Position numbers and translations under genes: made by a program. This document shows, piece after piece, positions 54,275 to 64,000 of a DNA stretch of 64,000 bases. The notes under the pieces were generated by a model. It saw only the letters and a program-made list of their open reading frames with translations, was not told where the DNA came from and made no database searches. Source of the stretch: Orobanche coerulescens (taxonomy: Eukaryota > Streptophyta > Magnoliopsida > Lamiales > Orobanchaceae); the NCBI GenBank assembly GCA_033398695.1, contig CM065812.1:137150858-137214857 (forward strand). The letters are read 5' to 3'. Each line of letters opens with the position of its first letter. Positions within the stretch are counted from its first letter, which is position 1.

Positions 54275-54604
54275 TCAATGCTGGACAAGGTGAAAAAAAA
54301 TCCGATAACTCCGATTCCTCGCTACGACTGATGAATGATCCGACATATCATACGAATGTGAAAGTGAACAAGTCCAAAGATGATACTCCCAGTACAAGAC
54401 TACCAAACACGGTGAAAATGATACTCCCGTCTCGATCTATAAACGGAGATGAAAATGACGATCACGGTTACAACATGCCAACAGTGAGCGCAAATGACTG
54501 AATCATGAATGACGAGTGATTAAAAATGAGTGAAAATTAATGAGTGACATTTACAGACTGATAATTACTGAATGAAAATGAATGAAATACAACCGGGTAT
54601 TACA

Positions 54605-54621
54605 TACTCCCTCCCTTAAAA
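54605..54621 (-). other. Polypurine tract of G3
   Basis: Minus strand TTTTAAGGGAGGGAGTA adjoining TGTAATACCCGG; preceded by CGAGGACGAAACTC. Confidence 0.82.
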
Positions 54622-54639
54622 AGAGTTTCGTCCTCGAAA

Positions 54640-54894
54640 CTAAGGGCCAAACAACTCGGGATAACTCTCCCGCATACTCTCCTCGGTTTCCCAAGTGGCC
54701 TCTTCGACTCCGTGTCTAGACCACTGAATCTTGACCAAAGGGATCGTCTTGTTCCTCAACTGTTTGATTCGCCGCTCTAAAATTCGTACGGGACGCTCCT
54801 CGTACGAATGATCATCGCGATCTCGTTTTGTCGAACTGAAGTATGTGACTCGGGTCGGCAACATACTTCCGCAACTGAGAGACGTGAAACACAT
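54640..54894 (-). pseudogene. G3 chromodomain, out of frame with pol
   Basis: In this frame, EERPVRILERRIKQLRNKT, IPLVKIQWSRHGVEEATWE and ESYPELFGP form the terminal chromodomain (about 54640-54800). It overlaps the end of the pol frame by 83 bp because of a one-base shift near 54830, so a translated pol would lack the domain. The first ~25 residues of the open frame are not chromodomain sequence. Confidence 0.85.
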
Positions 54895-57790
54895 TATGAA
54901 TTCGGCTCAATGCCGGAGGTATAGCCAATCGATAAGCTAACTCGCCTACTCGATCCAAAATATCAAACGGTCCAATGAATCTCGGACTCAACTTTCCCCA
55001 TTTTCCGAAACGGAAAATACCTCGACTCGGGGATACCTTGACCAAAACGTGGTCACCTGTCTCAAATTCTAATGGTCGACGACAGTTATCTGCATATGAT
55101 TTCTGTCGACTCTGAGCGGTCAATAAACGACTCCTGATCAAAGCTACCTTCTCACGGGCGGCTATAAGCATATCGGGTTCGGTGCCGATTGATTCTGATA
55201 AGTCGTCCCAACACAAAGGAGATCGACAACGACGACCGTACAAGGCCTCGTAAGGTGCCATCTTGATTGAAGCATGCCAACTATTATTATACGTGAATTC
55301 GATCAATGGTAGTTGGGCTTCCCAATCGTCTTTCCAATTGAGGACGCATGCCCTCAACATGTCCTCTAATGTCTGAATGGTTCTCTCTGATTGTCCGTCG
55401 GACTGAGGATGAAAAGCGGTACTGAGATTAAGCTGAGTTCCCATAGCACGATGGACTGATTTCCAAAAATGAGACACAAACCGTCCGTCACGATCGGAAA
55501 CGATACTCTTAGGAGTACCGTGCAGTCTCACTATCTCTTTGATGAACAGCTGGGCGAGTCTCTCAGGACCCCAAGTATCCTTAATCTCGAGAAAATGAGC
55601 TGATTTAGTTAAGCGGTCTACGATCACCCAGATCGTATTCATGCCACGACGACTCGTCGGAAAACTCGTGATGAAATCCATAGAAATGTCTTCCCACTTC
55701 CATTCTGGAATAGGGAGAGGCTTCAGCATACCTGCCGGTCGCTGATGTTCAATCTTGACTTGTTGACAAGTTAAGCATTTCGAAACAAATTCTGCAACTT
55801 CCCACTTCATATTACTCCACCAGTAATTTTGTTTCAAGTCCTTGTACATCTTGCTAGACCCCGGATGAACAGAATAAGGGGTAGCATGAGCTTCTCTCAA
55901 AATCGAGTTTTTCAACTCGTCATTCGCCGATACGCACAACCGATTCTTAAATCTCAAAAGTCCATCTTCGTGGACCACGAATCCAGGGGCTTTCCCCTGA
56001 GCCACATCCTCCCGGATGCGCAAAAATGCTGGGTCTGAACCCTGATTCTCCCTGATTTCCTCCTCAAGTGACGATGAAATTTCTAACACGCAAAGCTGTC
56101 CCTGAACTCGCTGAAGCCAGACCTCGATCTCGGGTCTAAGGAATTCCTGCTGAAGCTCCTTCTGAACTGTTAAATGAGCAAGCATCTGTTCCTGAACGGA
56201 CTTACGACTCAATGCGTCGGCGACAACTTTCGCCTTGCCCGGGTGGTAAAGTATCTCAATATCATAATCTTTGATTAGCTCCAACCACCGTCTCTGACGC
56301 ATATTTAACTCCTTCTGAGTAAATATATACTTTAAACTCTTGTGATCGGTGAAAATCTGACAGGTGACGCCATAAAGGTAATGACGCCAGATTTTCAAAG
56401 TGAACACCACGGCTGCTAACTCCAGGTCGTGGGTCGGATAATTAACTTCGTAAGGTCTCAATTGCCGTGAGGCATAGGCAATAACCTTCCCATTCTGCAT
56501 GAGCACACATCCGAGACCCTGCCCAGACGCATCACTATAAACAACAAATCCTTCCGTCCCTTGCGGAAAGAAAAGTACAGGTGCTGAGATTAACCAGCTC
56601 TTGAGTTCTTCAAAACTCCGCTGACACGCGTCGGACCACGTGAATTTCTTATCCTTTTGCAAAAGGTTCGTCAAAGGTTGAGCGATTTTAGAAAATCCTT
56701 CCACAAACCGCCGATAATAACCGGCTAATCCGAGAAAGCTACGGATTTCCTTAACATTCTTCGGAGGTAACCAATCCTGAATAGCCTCCGTCTTCTGAGG
56801 ATCAACACGCACTCCATCTGATGAAATTACATGTCCGATAAAAGTCACTTCGGACATCCAGAACTCACATTTGGAAAACTTCCCAAAAAGTTGCTCTCGT
56901 CTTAATACGTCGAGAACCTGATGAAGGTGAACCTCGTGTTCCTCTCGGTTACGAGAATAAATCAAAATGTCATCAATGAAGACAACAACAAACTGATCCA
57001 AAAAGTCTATGAAAACTCGATTCATTAACTCCATGAATACCGCAGGTGCATTAGTCAATCCAAACGGCATAACCACGAACTCATAATGACCATAGCGTGT
57101 TCGAAATGTCGTCCTTGCGATATCCGACTCTCGAATCCGCAACAACTGATATCCAGATCTTAAGTCGATCTTGGAAAATACTAAAGCTCCCTGAAGTTGA
57201 TCCAAAAGATCATCGATACGGGGTAACGGATACTTATTCTTGATCGTCACCCGATTCAATTCCCGGTAATCAATACACAAATGGAACGAACCATCCTTCT
57301 TCTTGACAAACAGCACTGGTGCTCCCCACGAGGACGCACTCTGTCGGATATAACCTTTTTCAAACAATTCCTCAAGTTGATTCTTCAACTCCTGCATTTC
57401 GGTCGGGGCCATCCGGTACGGTGCCTTCGATATTGGGGACGTACCGGGCTCCAACTCAATCGTGAATTCCACATCTCTCTGTGGAGGCAAACCAGGTAAC
57501 TCATCTGGAAAAACATCGGCATAATCCCTCACTACCGGAATATCCATCAACATTACTAATGATTTCTCGGTTTTGGTCATATAGCACCAATAACCAACAC
57601 ATCCCTGACTGAGTAATCGCACTGCTTTCATCAAATTAATAACTCTTCCAGAACAGCTGGGATTACCTCCCTGAAACACACATTCGACCCCATCGTCTGA
57701 AATGATAGTGACCATACGCTTACGGACACTAATGATGGCTTCATGATGATCCATCCAATCAATACCCAAGATGATGTCGTCTCTCGGCAA
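54812..57790 (-). CDS. G3 pol: reverse transcriptase, RNase H, integrase
   Basis: 992 uninterrupted codons. Order: protease C-terminal part with [15 protein letters not shown] (about residues 4-18), linker [16 protein letters not shown] with [13 protein letters not shown] and the catalytic FIDD (56969-56980, about residues 271-274), RNase H from [12 protein letters not shown] (about 413) to ADALSRK, H2C2 zinc (HATPYSVHP ... CLTC, about 635-675), and integrase with Asp in [10 protein letters not shown], Asp in [13 protein letters not shown] and Glu in DGQSERTIQ, then the [20 protein letters not shown] module. It is not autonomous as it stands: a stop precedes it (57827) and the chromodomain is frameshifted. 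The Met at 57790 is only the first after that stop. Confidence 0.9.
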   Translation of the reverse strand: MPRDDIILGIDWMDHHEAIISVRKRMVTIISDDGVECVFQGGNPSCSGRVINLMKAVRLLSQGCVGYWCYMTKTEKSLVMLMDIPVVRDYADVFPDELPGLPPQRDVEFTIELEPGTSPISKAPYRMAPTEMQELKNQLEELFEKGYIRQSASSWGAPVLFVKKKDGSFHLCIDYRELNRVTIKNKYPLPRIDDLLDQLQGALVFSKIDLRSGYQLLRIRESDIARTTFRTRYGHYEFVVMPFGLTNAPAVFMELMNRVFIDFLDQFVVVFIDDILIYSRNREEHEVHLHQVLDVLRREQLFGKFSKCEFWMSEVTFIGHVISSDGVRVDPQKTEAIQDWLPPKNVKEIRSFLGLAGYYRRFVEGFSKIAQPLTNLLQKDKKFTWSDACQRSFEELKSWLISAPVLFFPQGTEGFVVYSDASGQGLGCVLMQNGKVIAYASRQLRPYEVNYPTHDLELAAVVFTLKIWRHYLYGVTCQIFTDHKSLKYIFTQKELNMRQRRWLELIKDYDIEILYHPGKAKVVADALSRKSVQEQMLAHLTVQKELQQEFLRPEIEVWLQRVQGQLCVLEISSSLEEEIRENQGSDPAFLRIREDVAQGKAPGFVVHEDGLLRFKNRLCVSANDELKNSILREAHATPYSVHPGSSKMYKDLKQNYWWSNMKWEVAEFVSKCLTCQQVKIEHQRPAGMLKPLPIPEWKWEDISMDFITSFPTSRRGMNTIWVIVDRLTKSAHFLEIKDTWGPERLAQLFIKEIVRLHGTPKSIVSDRDGRFVSHFWKSVHRAMGTQLNLSTAFHPQSDGQSERTIQTLEDMLRACVLNWKDDWEAQLPLIEFTYNNSWHASIKMAPYEALYGRRCRSPLCWDDLSESIGTEPDMLIAAREKVALIRSRLLTAQSRQKSYADNCRRPLEFETGDHVLVKVSPSRGIFRFGKWGKLSPRFIGPFDILDRVGELAYRLAIPPALSRIHNVFHVSQLRKYVADPSHILQFDKTRSR

Positions 57791-57826
57791 ATCTACTACG
57801 ATTAGGTCCGCTGGCCATACACGACC

Positions 57827-58147
57827 TTAAAGCTGAATCGGACAATTCTGAATCTCATGATTACCGATAATTCGTCTACCATCAGGTAGACCAATGACAT
57901 AAGTCTCACAACTAGTAGCACTACCCAGACGTAGTCTACTCAAACATGACTCGGAAATGAATGAATGCGATGCACCAGTATCAAAAAGGGTACACACAGG
58001 TTGAGATAGAATATCGAGTGTACCTGAAATCATTCGGGCCTCTGGATCATCGGTCTTCTTCATCTCATAAATCCGGGGCTTGCTAGTCCCGGCACCGGAC
58101 GCTCCCGTCTGCTGGCTATAGGCTCCACCTTTAGTCGCTCCTATCAT
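57827..58147 (-). pseudogene. G3 aspartic protease
   Basis: LFDTGASHSFIS is the intact active site, followed by YVIGLPDGRRIIGNHEIQN. TAA at 57827-57829 is the only stop between this and pol, in the same frame; the change is compatible with a single C-to-T at a CAA codon. So gag-protease-pol was one frame recently. Confidence 0.88.
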
Positions 58148-58633
58148 TTTAAACGACGCTGATTGAGTGGCCTGGTTTTGAACGACTGACTGCTTAGGGG
58201 CCTAAGATGACATCTGAGTAGGTTTGGAGTCCCGACGGCAAAAACGGGCCTTATGCCCAACAATTACACAGTTATGACACGTGACAGACTGTCTCGGATA
58301 CTTGGTGCTGACATGACCAAGATCCCCACAGTTATAACAGGTGATGGCCGAATCGCTCGTGGATCGAGATTCCGCGGTTTAGACGCTACAAGAGGTCGCC
58401 GTAAAAGCGAGCCCGCACGAGGTTTCTTGAAAGTGAATGACCGCCGCCGATCGATTACGATTCTTCGATTTCTTGCTAGCAGACGAAGGTTGCTGCTTAG
58501 CAATCTCTTTAGCAGTAAAATCATAGGTAAGAGCTTTCTCAATGAATTCGGCCAACGTGGTGCAATTATGATTAAGCAACTGTAATCTCATACGTGGTTT
58601 CAGCCTCTTGCTGAAATACTTTATTTTATCCGC
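58148..58633 (-). pseudogene. G3 gag C-terminal part with two zinc knuckles
   Basis: Minus-strand codons around 58345-58250 read CYNCGDLGHVSTKY (last Cys changed to Tyr) and then CHNCVIVGHKARFC (all ligands present). Upstream, LRLLNHNCTTLAEFIEKALTYD-like gag sequence sits in another frame (58379-58591). At least two indels break the region. Confidence 0.72.
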
Positions 58634-59356
58634 CTAGGAATGAATGATAGATGAGGCGAACGGAAGAAGGTCCTGAAATTTCTCGGCAATGGCGAGAACA
58701 TCCTCGTCTGATGAGGGGTCGGGAGTGAGTAACTCTGACAGCTTGGCCTCTCTGAGTGGGGCCGGATAATACCTCTCCATCATGAGAGTCTTGAACTGAT
58801 CCCAAGTACACGATCCTTCGGTGGGCTTCAACGATAACCACCAAGAATGAGCGCTCTTACCCAGATAGTAAGCCGCAACTAAAACTTTATGTCCTTCGGG
58901 ACACTCTACCATCGCAAATAACTTCTCGAAGTGTTCGAGCCAATGAACAATATCCGCCGGCTCAGATGAGCCTTCAAAAGTAGGTGGCCTTTGGCGAGAG
59001 ATGTCTCCGATGATACTGCTCACATTCCTCTCTTGCCTCTGAGGTGGCGGCGGAGGAGCCTGCTGATTTTGATTGACTGAGTTATGCATCGTCTCCATCA
59101 GCTGTGCCATCTGGGTCATTTGGGCCATCATGCCCTGCATAAAAGCGAGTGGGTCAACCCGGACACCCTCTGACTGAGCCGTGTCCCGGGTACGACTCCC
59201 TGATAGTGAATGATCACGTCCAGGTGAATGAGTGGCAGCGTCGCTGCTCGAAGAATTAGCATTATTTCTTGCATTCGCACGTGTATTCACACGAGCTCTC
59301 GGGATTCGGCCCGCACAACGGCCTCGTCCTCCTCGTCCTCTTCTTGCTCTCTCCAT
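58634..59356 (-). pseudogene. G3 gag N-terminal part
   Basis: I favour Met 59356 (MERARRGRGGRGR), giving an RG-rich N-terminus like G1 and G2; the open frame reaches 59377. Capsid features: FMQGMMAQMTQMAQLMETMH, a run of six prolines, PPTFEGSSEPADIVHWLEHF, AAYYLGKSAHSWW, TLMMERYYPAPLREAK. The frame is lost at 58634. The leader 59378-59838 shows no gene. Confidence 0.85.
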
Positions 59357-59838
59357 ACTGAAGTAGGAAAGTAACATGATGATTATATTTTCCGTATAAA
59401 TATCACGTTATGGTTATGACATGAGATGATGAAAACGAGCATACGCTCTAACGCAGTGATTACATGAATGATCAACTGAGGTGACATGATTATTTGATGA
59501 AATTATTGAAATGATTATCTTGAACAAGTTAACAAGATTAATGATATGATCCTCCTGATCAACAACTGAGTAATGAAATGAATTGAGTGATTAACGAGCT
59601 AACATGACCGTCCTGGTCAAAATGAAAATGATGATTGAGGATTGTTAACTGATGAATTATGAATGAATGATTCTTATTGCCAGAAATTATACCATGGCGT
59701 TAGAAATCTTACTGTTCTTTCGGTCTGATTGGCTCGGCATATGCACAGGTCACACGTGACGCGAAAGTCCAATGATACTAGTCCGATGACGATGATTTCA
59801 AATGAGACATGACTCGGAAGGTAGTATTCAAACCACGC

Positions 59839-59850
59839 TCCGATACCAAC
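59839..59850 (-). other. Primer binding site of G3
   Basis: Minus strand TTGGTATCGGAGC starting two bases from the LTR; initiator-Met type. Confidence 0.82.
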
Positions 59851-59852
59851 TC

Positions 59853-62527
59853 TGTAACACCCCAAACTAGGCGGATATTACGGTCACGTGGACCCCGATC
59901 GGGACCCACTGTGCGAATGAAAACTGATGAATTAAATAATATAATTGTGGTACCGAACCACATTATATTACCAAATACTCCGATGAGGAGCTTAAGTACA
60001 TTACACCAGGACAAAACAGAATACTAGTATATTTTATATGGAGATAAAATAAACCACCCTGAATAAATAACATCTCATACGGAATTTGCACTGAAAATAC
60101 AACTAAAGAGAAATAATAATTTCTGAAATGACTGGAACGACTGAAATGACTGAAATACACGGAATGACTGGGCCCCCCTACTAGTATCACTAGGACTCCT
60201 CGCCGTCAGCATGCTCTTCCCGTGCCTTTGCCTTGCCTTGACCTAAAAACAAAATTCCCCAAATGGGGTCAGTTACACAGAACAACAATCCTCAAGGGTT
60301 GAAAATACACAATCACGATTTAACTGAAGTTATGAAATATCCTTAGTTATGAATTACGCTAAAGAGGAGTATCATAGTACGCCCGTAGTGTTCTGTTCAA
60401 GTGTACAAAATGGATGACCGGACACACCCGTCCTTGTACCTAATTAGTCTCACGGAGTTAATCTTTACCGTGTGCACTGCCCAATGTATTACTCCCAATA
60501 CATGGCCATCACGTGCCCGACTAAAAATTCCACACATCCGCACCCGACCACGCAATATGAACCCAGAAGGTCATATGAAACGAGAATGACCACAATGAAT
60601 GTCAATGAATAATAATAATCTGACAAAGCCAAGAATGACTCACCGAGATGAAAGTAATAATGAAGTGATTGATAGTTTCAATGAAATGATTGGAACCGCC
60701 GTTCCTCATTAATGAAGTGATTCTTCGACACTTACAAGTCTCAATATGATTAATACAATGATGAATGAGTTACGATTATGAATGATCAACAACAAAAGGA
60801 ATGAAATCCTTTTAACCGAGTAAGAATTAACTTACACAATACCGATGAAGAATGTCCTTCCACGAACAAATGTCCTAAATGAAGTGTCGGTCGCTCGAAC
60901 AACCTTGAATCAATACAATTACCAACAATCCGTTCAATATACGAATTAAACACGAATATAACGAACTCAAAACGTCGATACGTTTAAACCAAGTTCATTG
61001 GGGCATTATATCGAACACTTTGTGGCCAACTTCGATTGATTACAACCAAACCTCAATAATACCAACATCAAATCCCCAAGAAGTGTTTCAAACCAACAAA
61101 ACATCTTTAATACGATCAATAATCTGTTATGAATATCCAAATACGTGATTATAACAACAATTAATCGAAAATCCCCAAATCCAACTCGATATTCAAAGTG
61201 TTCTTGAATAATCCCTCAATAATCCAATGAATCTATATACAAACTCATAATCATATGCATATCCCTTCATATAACATGATTATCACGTCCAAAACACCAT
61301 ATCTCAACACAAAATCGAAATCCAAGATGTTGAAGAAATTACCTCTTGAAGATCCAACCACTTCGATCCGATGAACACGCGTTAAATCGAGTATTCAAGC
61401 TTCCCAATTGAATGAAGATGATGAAAATTACAAACTCAAATGATTGATGATGGAAAAATCCCTTCCTCAAGTCTCTCTCTCGGAACAAAATGAAGAAAAG
61501 GGGTGAAAGTGAAGAAAAAGCCCCGGTCGGGTCCTTATATACTGCCGGAAGTTACGGCCGTAACTCGGCCTTCATACGGCCGTAACATCCCAAGTCAATG
61601 GCCTTACGGCCGTAACTGGCCAACTCGTACGGCCGTAACTCGGCTTCGTCCAAAAGCCTGCCGACAGACTTACGGCCGTAGCCGCTCCTGAGTTACGGGC
61701 GTCACTCGCCTTCCTCAAAAACATCTGCCGACATCCTTACGGCCGTACCCGCACACCTTACGAGCGTAACTCGGATGATACAGCCGTATCTGGCCAAACT
61801 TACGGCGTAAGCCCCCTTCGTCGAAAATGACCAGGCACCCTGCCTACAGCGTACGGCCGTATCCGGCCAAGCCTTACGGCCTTACCTTCCTCGTCTTACG
61901 GCCGTATGCCGCAACCCTCACGGCCGTAAGTCCCCCTTGCTCGACAAAACCTGAAATTTACGAATACCACTTACGGCCGTATCCTACCCTTCTTACGGCC
62001 GTAACTCGCCTTCGGCCAAAAATGCCTGGGCAGCCTGCTGGACACGTACCGTCAGAATCGCCAAGCCTTACGGCCGTACTCGCCAACTTACGGCCAGACA
62101 CAAGACCTTACGGCCGTAAGTCCCATTCTTCCAAAATGGCCTGAAAACAACGAACCCTTGTTACGTCCGTAACCTACAATCCTTACGGCCGTAACTCAAT
62201 GCTGGACAAGGTGAAAAAAATCCGATAACTCCGATTCCTCGCTACGACTGATGAATGATCCGACATATCATACGAATGTGAAAGTGAACAAGTCCAAAGA
62301 TGATACTCCCAGTACAAGACTACCAAACACGGTGAAAATGATAATACTCCCGTCTCGATCTATAAACAAAGATGAAAATGACGATCACGGTTACAACATG
62401 CCAACAGTGAGCGCAAATGACTGAATCATGAATGACGAGTGATTAAAAATGAGTGAAAATTACTGAGTGACAATTACAGACTGGTAATTACTGAATGAAA
62501 ATGAATGAAATACAACTGGGTATTACA
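59853..62527 (-). repeat. G3 5' LTR
   Basis: 2675 bp partner of 51956-54604. TATA box 61534-61541 and TTACGGCCGTAA array 61552-62194. In this copy many array units differ by substitutions or short indels from the 3' LTR, while 59900-61500 is close to identical by eye. Confidence 0.95.
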
Positions 62528-62532
62528 GGGGT

Positions 62533-64000
62533 CAGCCACAATACTCAATAATGATATCGATCACATCATCATAAATAATTACATACCAATGTAATAATAC
62601 TGTAAGAATACTACCAACGTAATCTTACCGTTATAACCTTACCAATCCATAATAATCCAATCCTTACCATAATACACATTTCGCATCCTCGAATGACGAA
62701 ATGAACTCAACAACAATTATCTGTATTGAATTTCAAAAATACCAACAATCCTCAAAACATCATCATAACTCATAATCATGAAATAATTCATCCGTGCCAA
62801 ATCCTGTCCATCGGATTACACAATCAAAACTCAACCTGGATAAACCAACAGTACACAACATATCTGTAGATCAACTACCATATGATAATGATAACAAATC
62901 CCGAACATCGACGTACAGTCTGAATGCTTATACGATCAATAACCAGATCAACCAAAACATCACTGAGAATATCATCGACATGATAACTCCAATACCACCA
63001 ATAAAGGATCACGATAACTGAGAATACCATCAACATGACAACTCTGACACGATCAACAAGGGATCAACAATAATCGAGAATACCAATAACAAGGTAAACT
63101 CCAAATGATCAACAAAAGACCAATAATAACTGAGAATACCATCAACAAGGTAAACTCCAAATGATCAACAATAATGGATCTCAAAGAAATAACTCTGACT
63201 GTCGAACATACCCCTCGGGCGTATGAACAACCAGTCACAAATCGTCGAACATACCCAACCATGAATGGAAGATGAATGACCAAACAATATGGCTCAAAGA
63301 TGGAAATCATAGTACGCCCGATCCGAATATGTGTCAGTGCACATGTCCACCCCGTATACGGAATCCAGGATATACGTGGGACAATGTACCTAATTAGCCT
63401 CAACGAACTACGTCTCGTGTGCACAGCCTTTCACGGAAAATATTCACGCATGACTATATATGTGCCCGGCTAAAAATCCTACACAATATCCAATCGGAAC
63501 GCAGATATGACTCCAGATATGTCACGATGCAACATGACAACGAAACTCAAAGAAACACATATCCAATAAGGATCAAAAGACTCACCGAAGTGAACAACAA
63601 TAGTCTGACAATGAAAAGTCGACACGACCAATCAGTATTCAAAACAACAACCCTGGGGTTACAAACCCCAAAGGATAATCCATACGATCAACAATCTCAG
63701 ACAACAGTTCTGGGATCAACATCCATCAACGAATAACCGATACGAAACTCATTACACGATACCTGAACATATACAACAACTCAACATAATAATTATCTCA
63801 TAACTAAACAATACATAAATTACCTCAAAGCCGGAGACAACATCCTTTCCACAAACCAACATCCCTGAACGAACACACAGTTATACGAATAATCCCGAAA
63901 TAGGTATAGCCCATTTATACCAACAAACCACCATCCCGACATCAATATCGACACGACAACTATCCTCGATATCTAATATTCTATATCCTTGACGAAAGAT
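62533..64000 (-). repeat. Old gypsy LTR 'G4', right segment
   Basis: Continues G4 beyond the window. In the same order as the G3 LTR it shows AGTACGCCCG (63310), GTACCTAATTAGCCTC (63388) and the donor-like TTCG|GTGAGT at 63585. G3 has AGTACGCCCGTAGTG, GTACCTAATTAGTCTC and CTCG|GTGAGT. A decayed ~60-bp repeat (AATACCATCAACA with GGTAAACTCCAAATGATC) lies at 62960-63180. No gene seen. Confidence 0.6.

Larger units (their letters stand above)
51956..54604 (-). repeat. G3 3' LTR
   Basis: TGTAACACCCCAAACTAGG to CCGGGTATTACA. U3 palindromes 53655-54274, TATA box 53637-53644, candidate intron 52346-52746, GC hairpin 52360-52371. Confidence 0.95.
51956..62527 (-). mobile_element. Ty3/gypsy chromovirus G3, best preserved element
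   Basis: 10,572 bp flanked by a perfect duplication GGGGT (51951-51955 and 62528-62532). Minus strand: 5' LTR 59853-62527, primer site 59839-59850, gag 59356 to about 58148, protease 58147-57827, RT-RNase H-integrase 57790-54812, chromodomain 54894-54640, polypurine tract, 3' LTR 51956-54604. Only a few lesions separate it from a full gag-pol frame. LTRs of 2649 and 2675 bp differ mainly inside the palindrome array. Confidence 0.95.

Noticed and set aside
54812..57790. Envelope gene or plant pararetrovirus
   Set aside because: No env, movement protein or coat protein motif; LTRs, primer sites and duplications show ordinary LTR retrotransposons.

Overview
The window is plant nuclear DNA made almost entirely of LTR retrotransposons stacked inside one another. 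I found no convincing cellular gene, rRNA, tRNA or CRISPR. The plant assignment rests on Ty3/gypsy chromoviruses of the Tekay/Del type (a chromodomain at the end of pol, LTRs of 1.9-2.7 kb), Ty1/copia elements with initiator-Met-tRNA primer sites, and a gag-only element of plant Tat/Ogre style. The density and nesting suggest pericentromeric or other heterochromatin. I cannot name the species.

Layout. (1) 1-3385: a partial minus-strand gypsy LTR (1-1930), then the wrecked interior of a plus-strand gypsy of the same family (1931-2991) and the start of its 3' LTR (host LTR 'G0'). (2) 3386-39484: a tandem pair of copia elements, LTR-interior-LTR-interior-LTR, inserted into the G0 LTR. The first interior is uninterrupted but carries stops and frameshifts. 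The second is split at 14959/34210 by gypsy G1 (14960-34204, minus strand). The 3' LTR of G1 is itself split by gypsy G2 (15756-25326, minus strand). Target-site duplications support this order: GTCCT for G2, and TGCCC/TGTCC for G1. (3) 39485-46700: the rest of the G0 LTR, split by a 4.6 kb gag-only element (41737-46350, duplication GTTTC). (4) 46700-51616: an unresolved stretch, a 1.9 kb minus-strand gypsy LTR with a primer site, a U3 fragment of the G0-like family, and an unassigned segment with a possible LTR. (5) 51617-64000: gypsy G3 (51956-62527, duplication GGGGT), the least decayed element, inserted in the LTR of an older relative (G4).

Coding content. Gypsy genes run gag (RG-rich N-terminus, CCHC knuckles), protease, reverse transcriptase, RNase H, integrase, chromodomain. 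Copia genes run gag, CCHC, protease, integrase, reverse transcriptase, RNase H. Every element carries disabling stops or frameshifts, so none looks autonomous. G3 comes closest: a 992-residue pol frame, one stop between protease and the rest, and one frameshift before the chromodomain.

Most unusual signal. The gypsy LTRs share a regulatory layout that differs in sequence but not in plan. An array of 12-14 bp palindromes (TTAGCGTGCGCTAA, TTACGGCCGTAA or TTACGTACGTAA, depending on family) sits directly upstream of a TATA box. Downstream lie a candidate intron inside the LTR, short tandem repeats, and, in the G0, G1 and G2 LTRs, two adjacent RNA hairpins whose second loop is a stable tetraloop (UUCG or GAAA) just before a T-rich AG acceptor. 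G3 keeps only the GC-rich second hairpin. The gag-only element has an analogous CGATCG-rich LTR.
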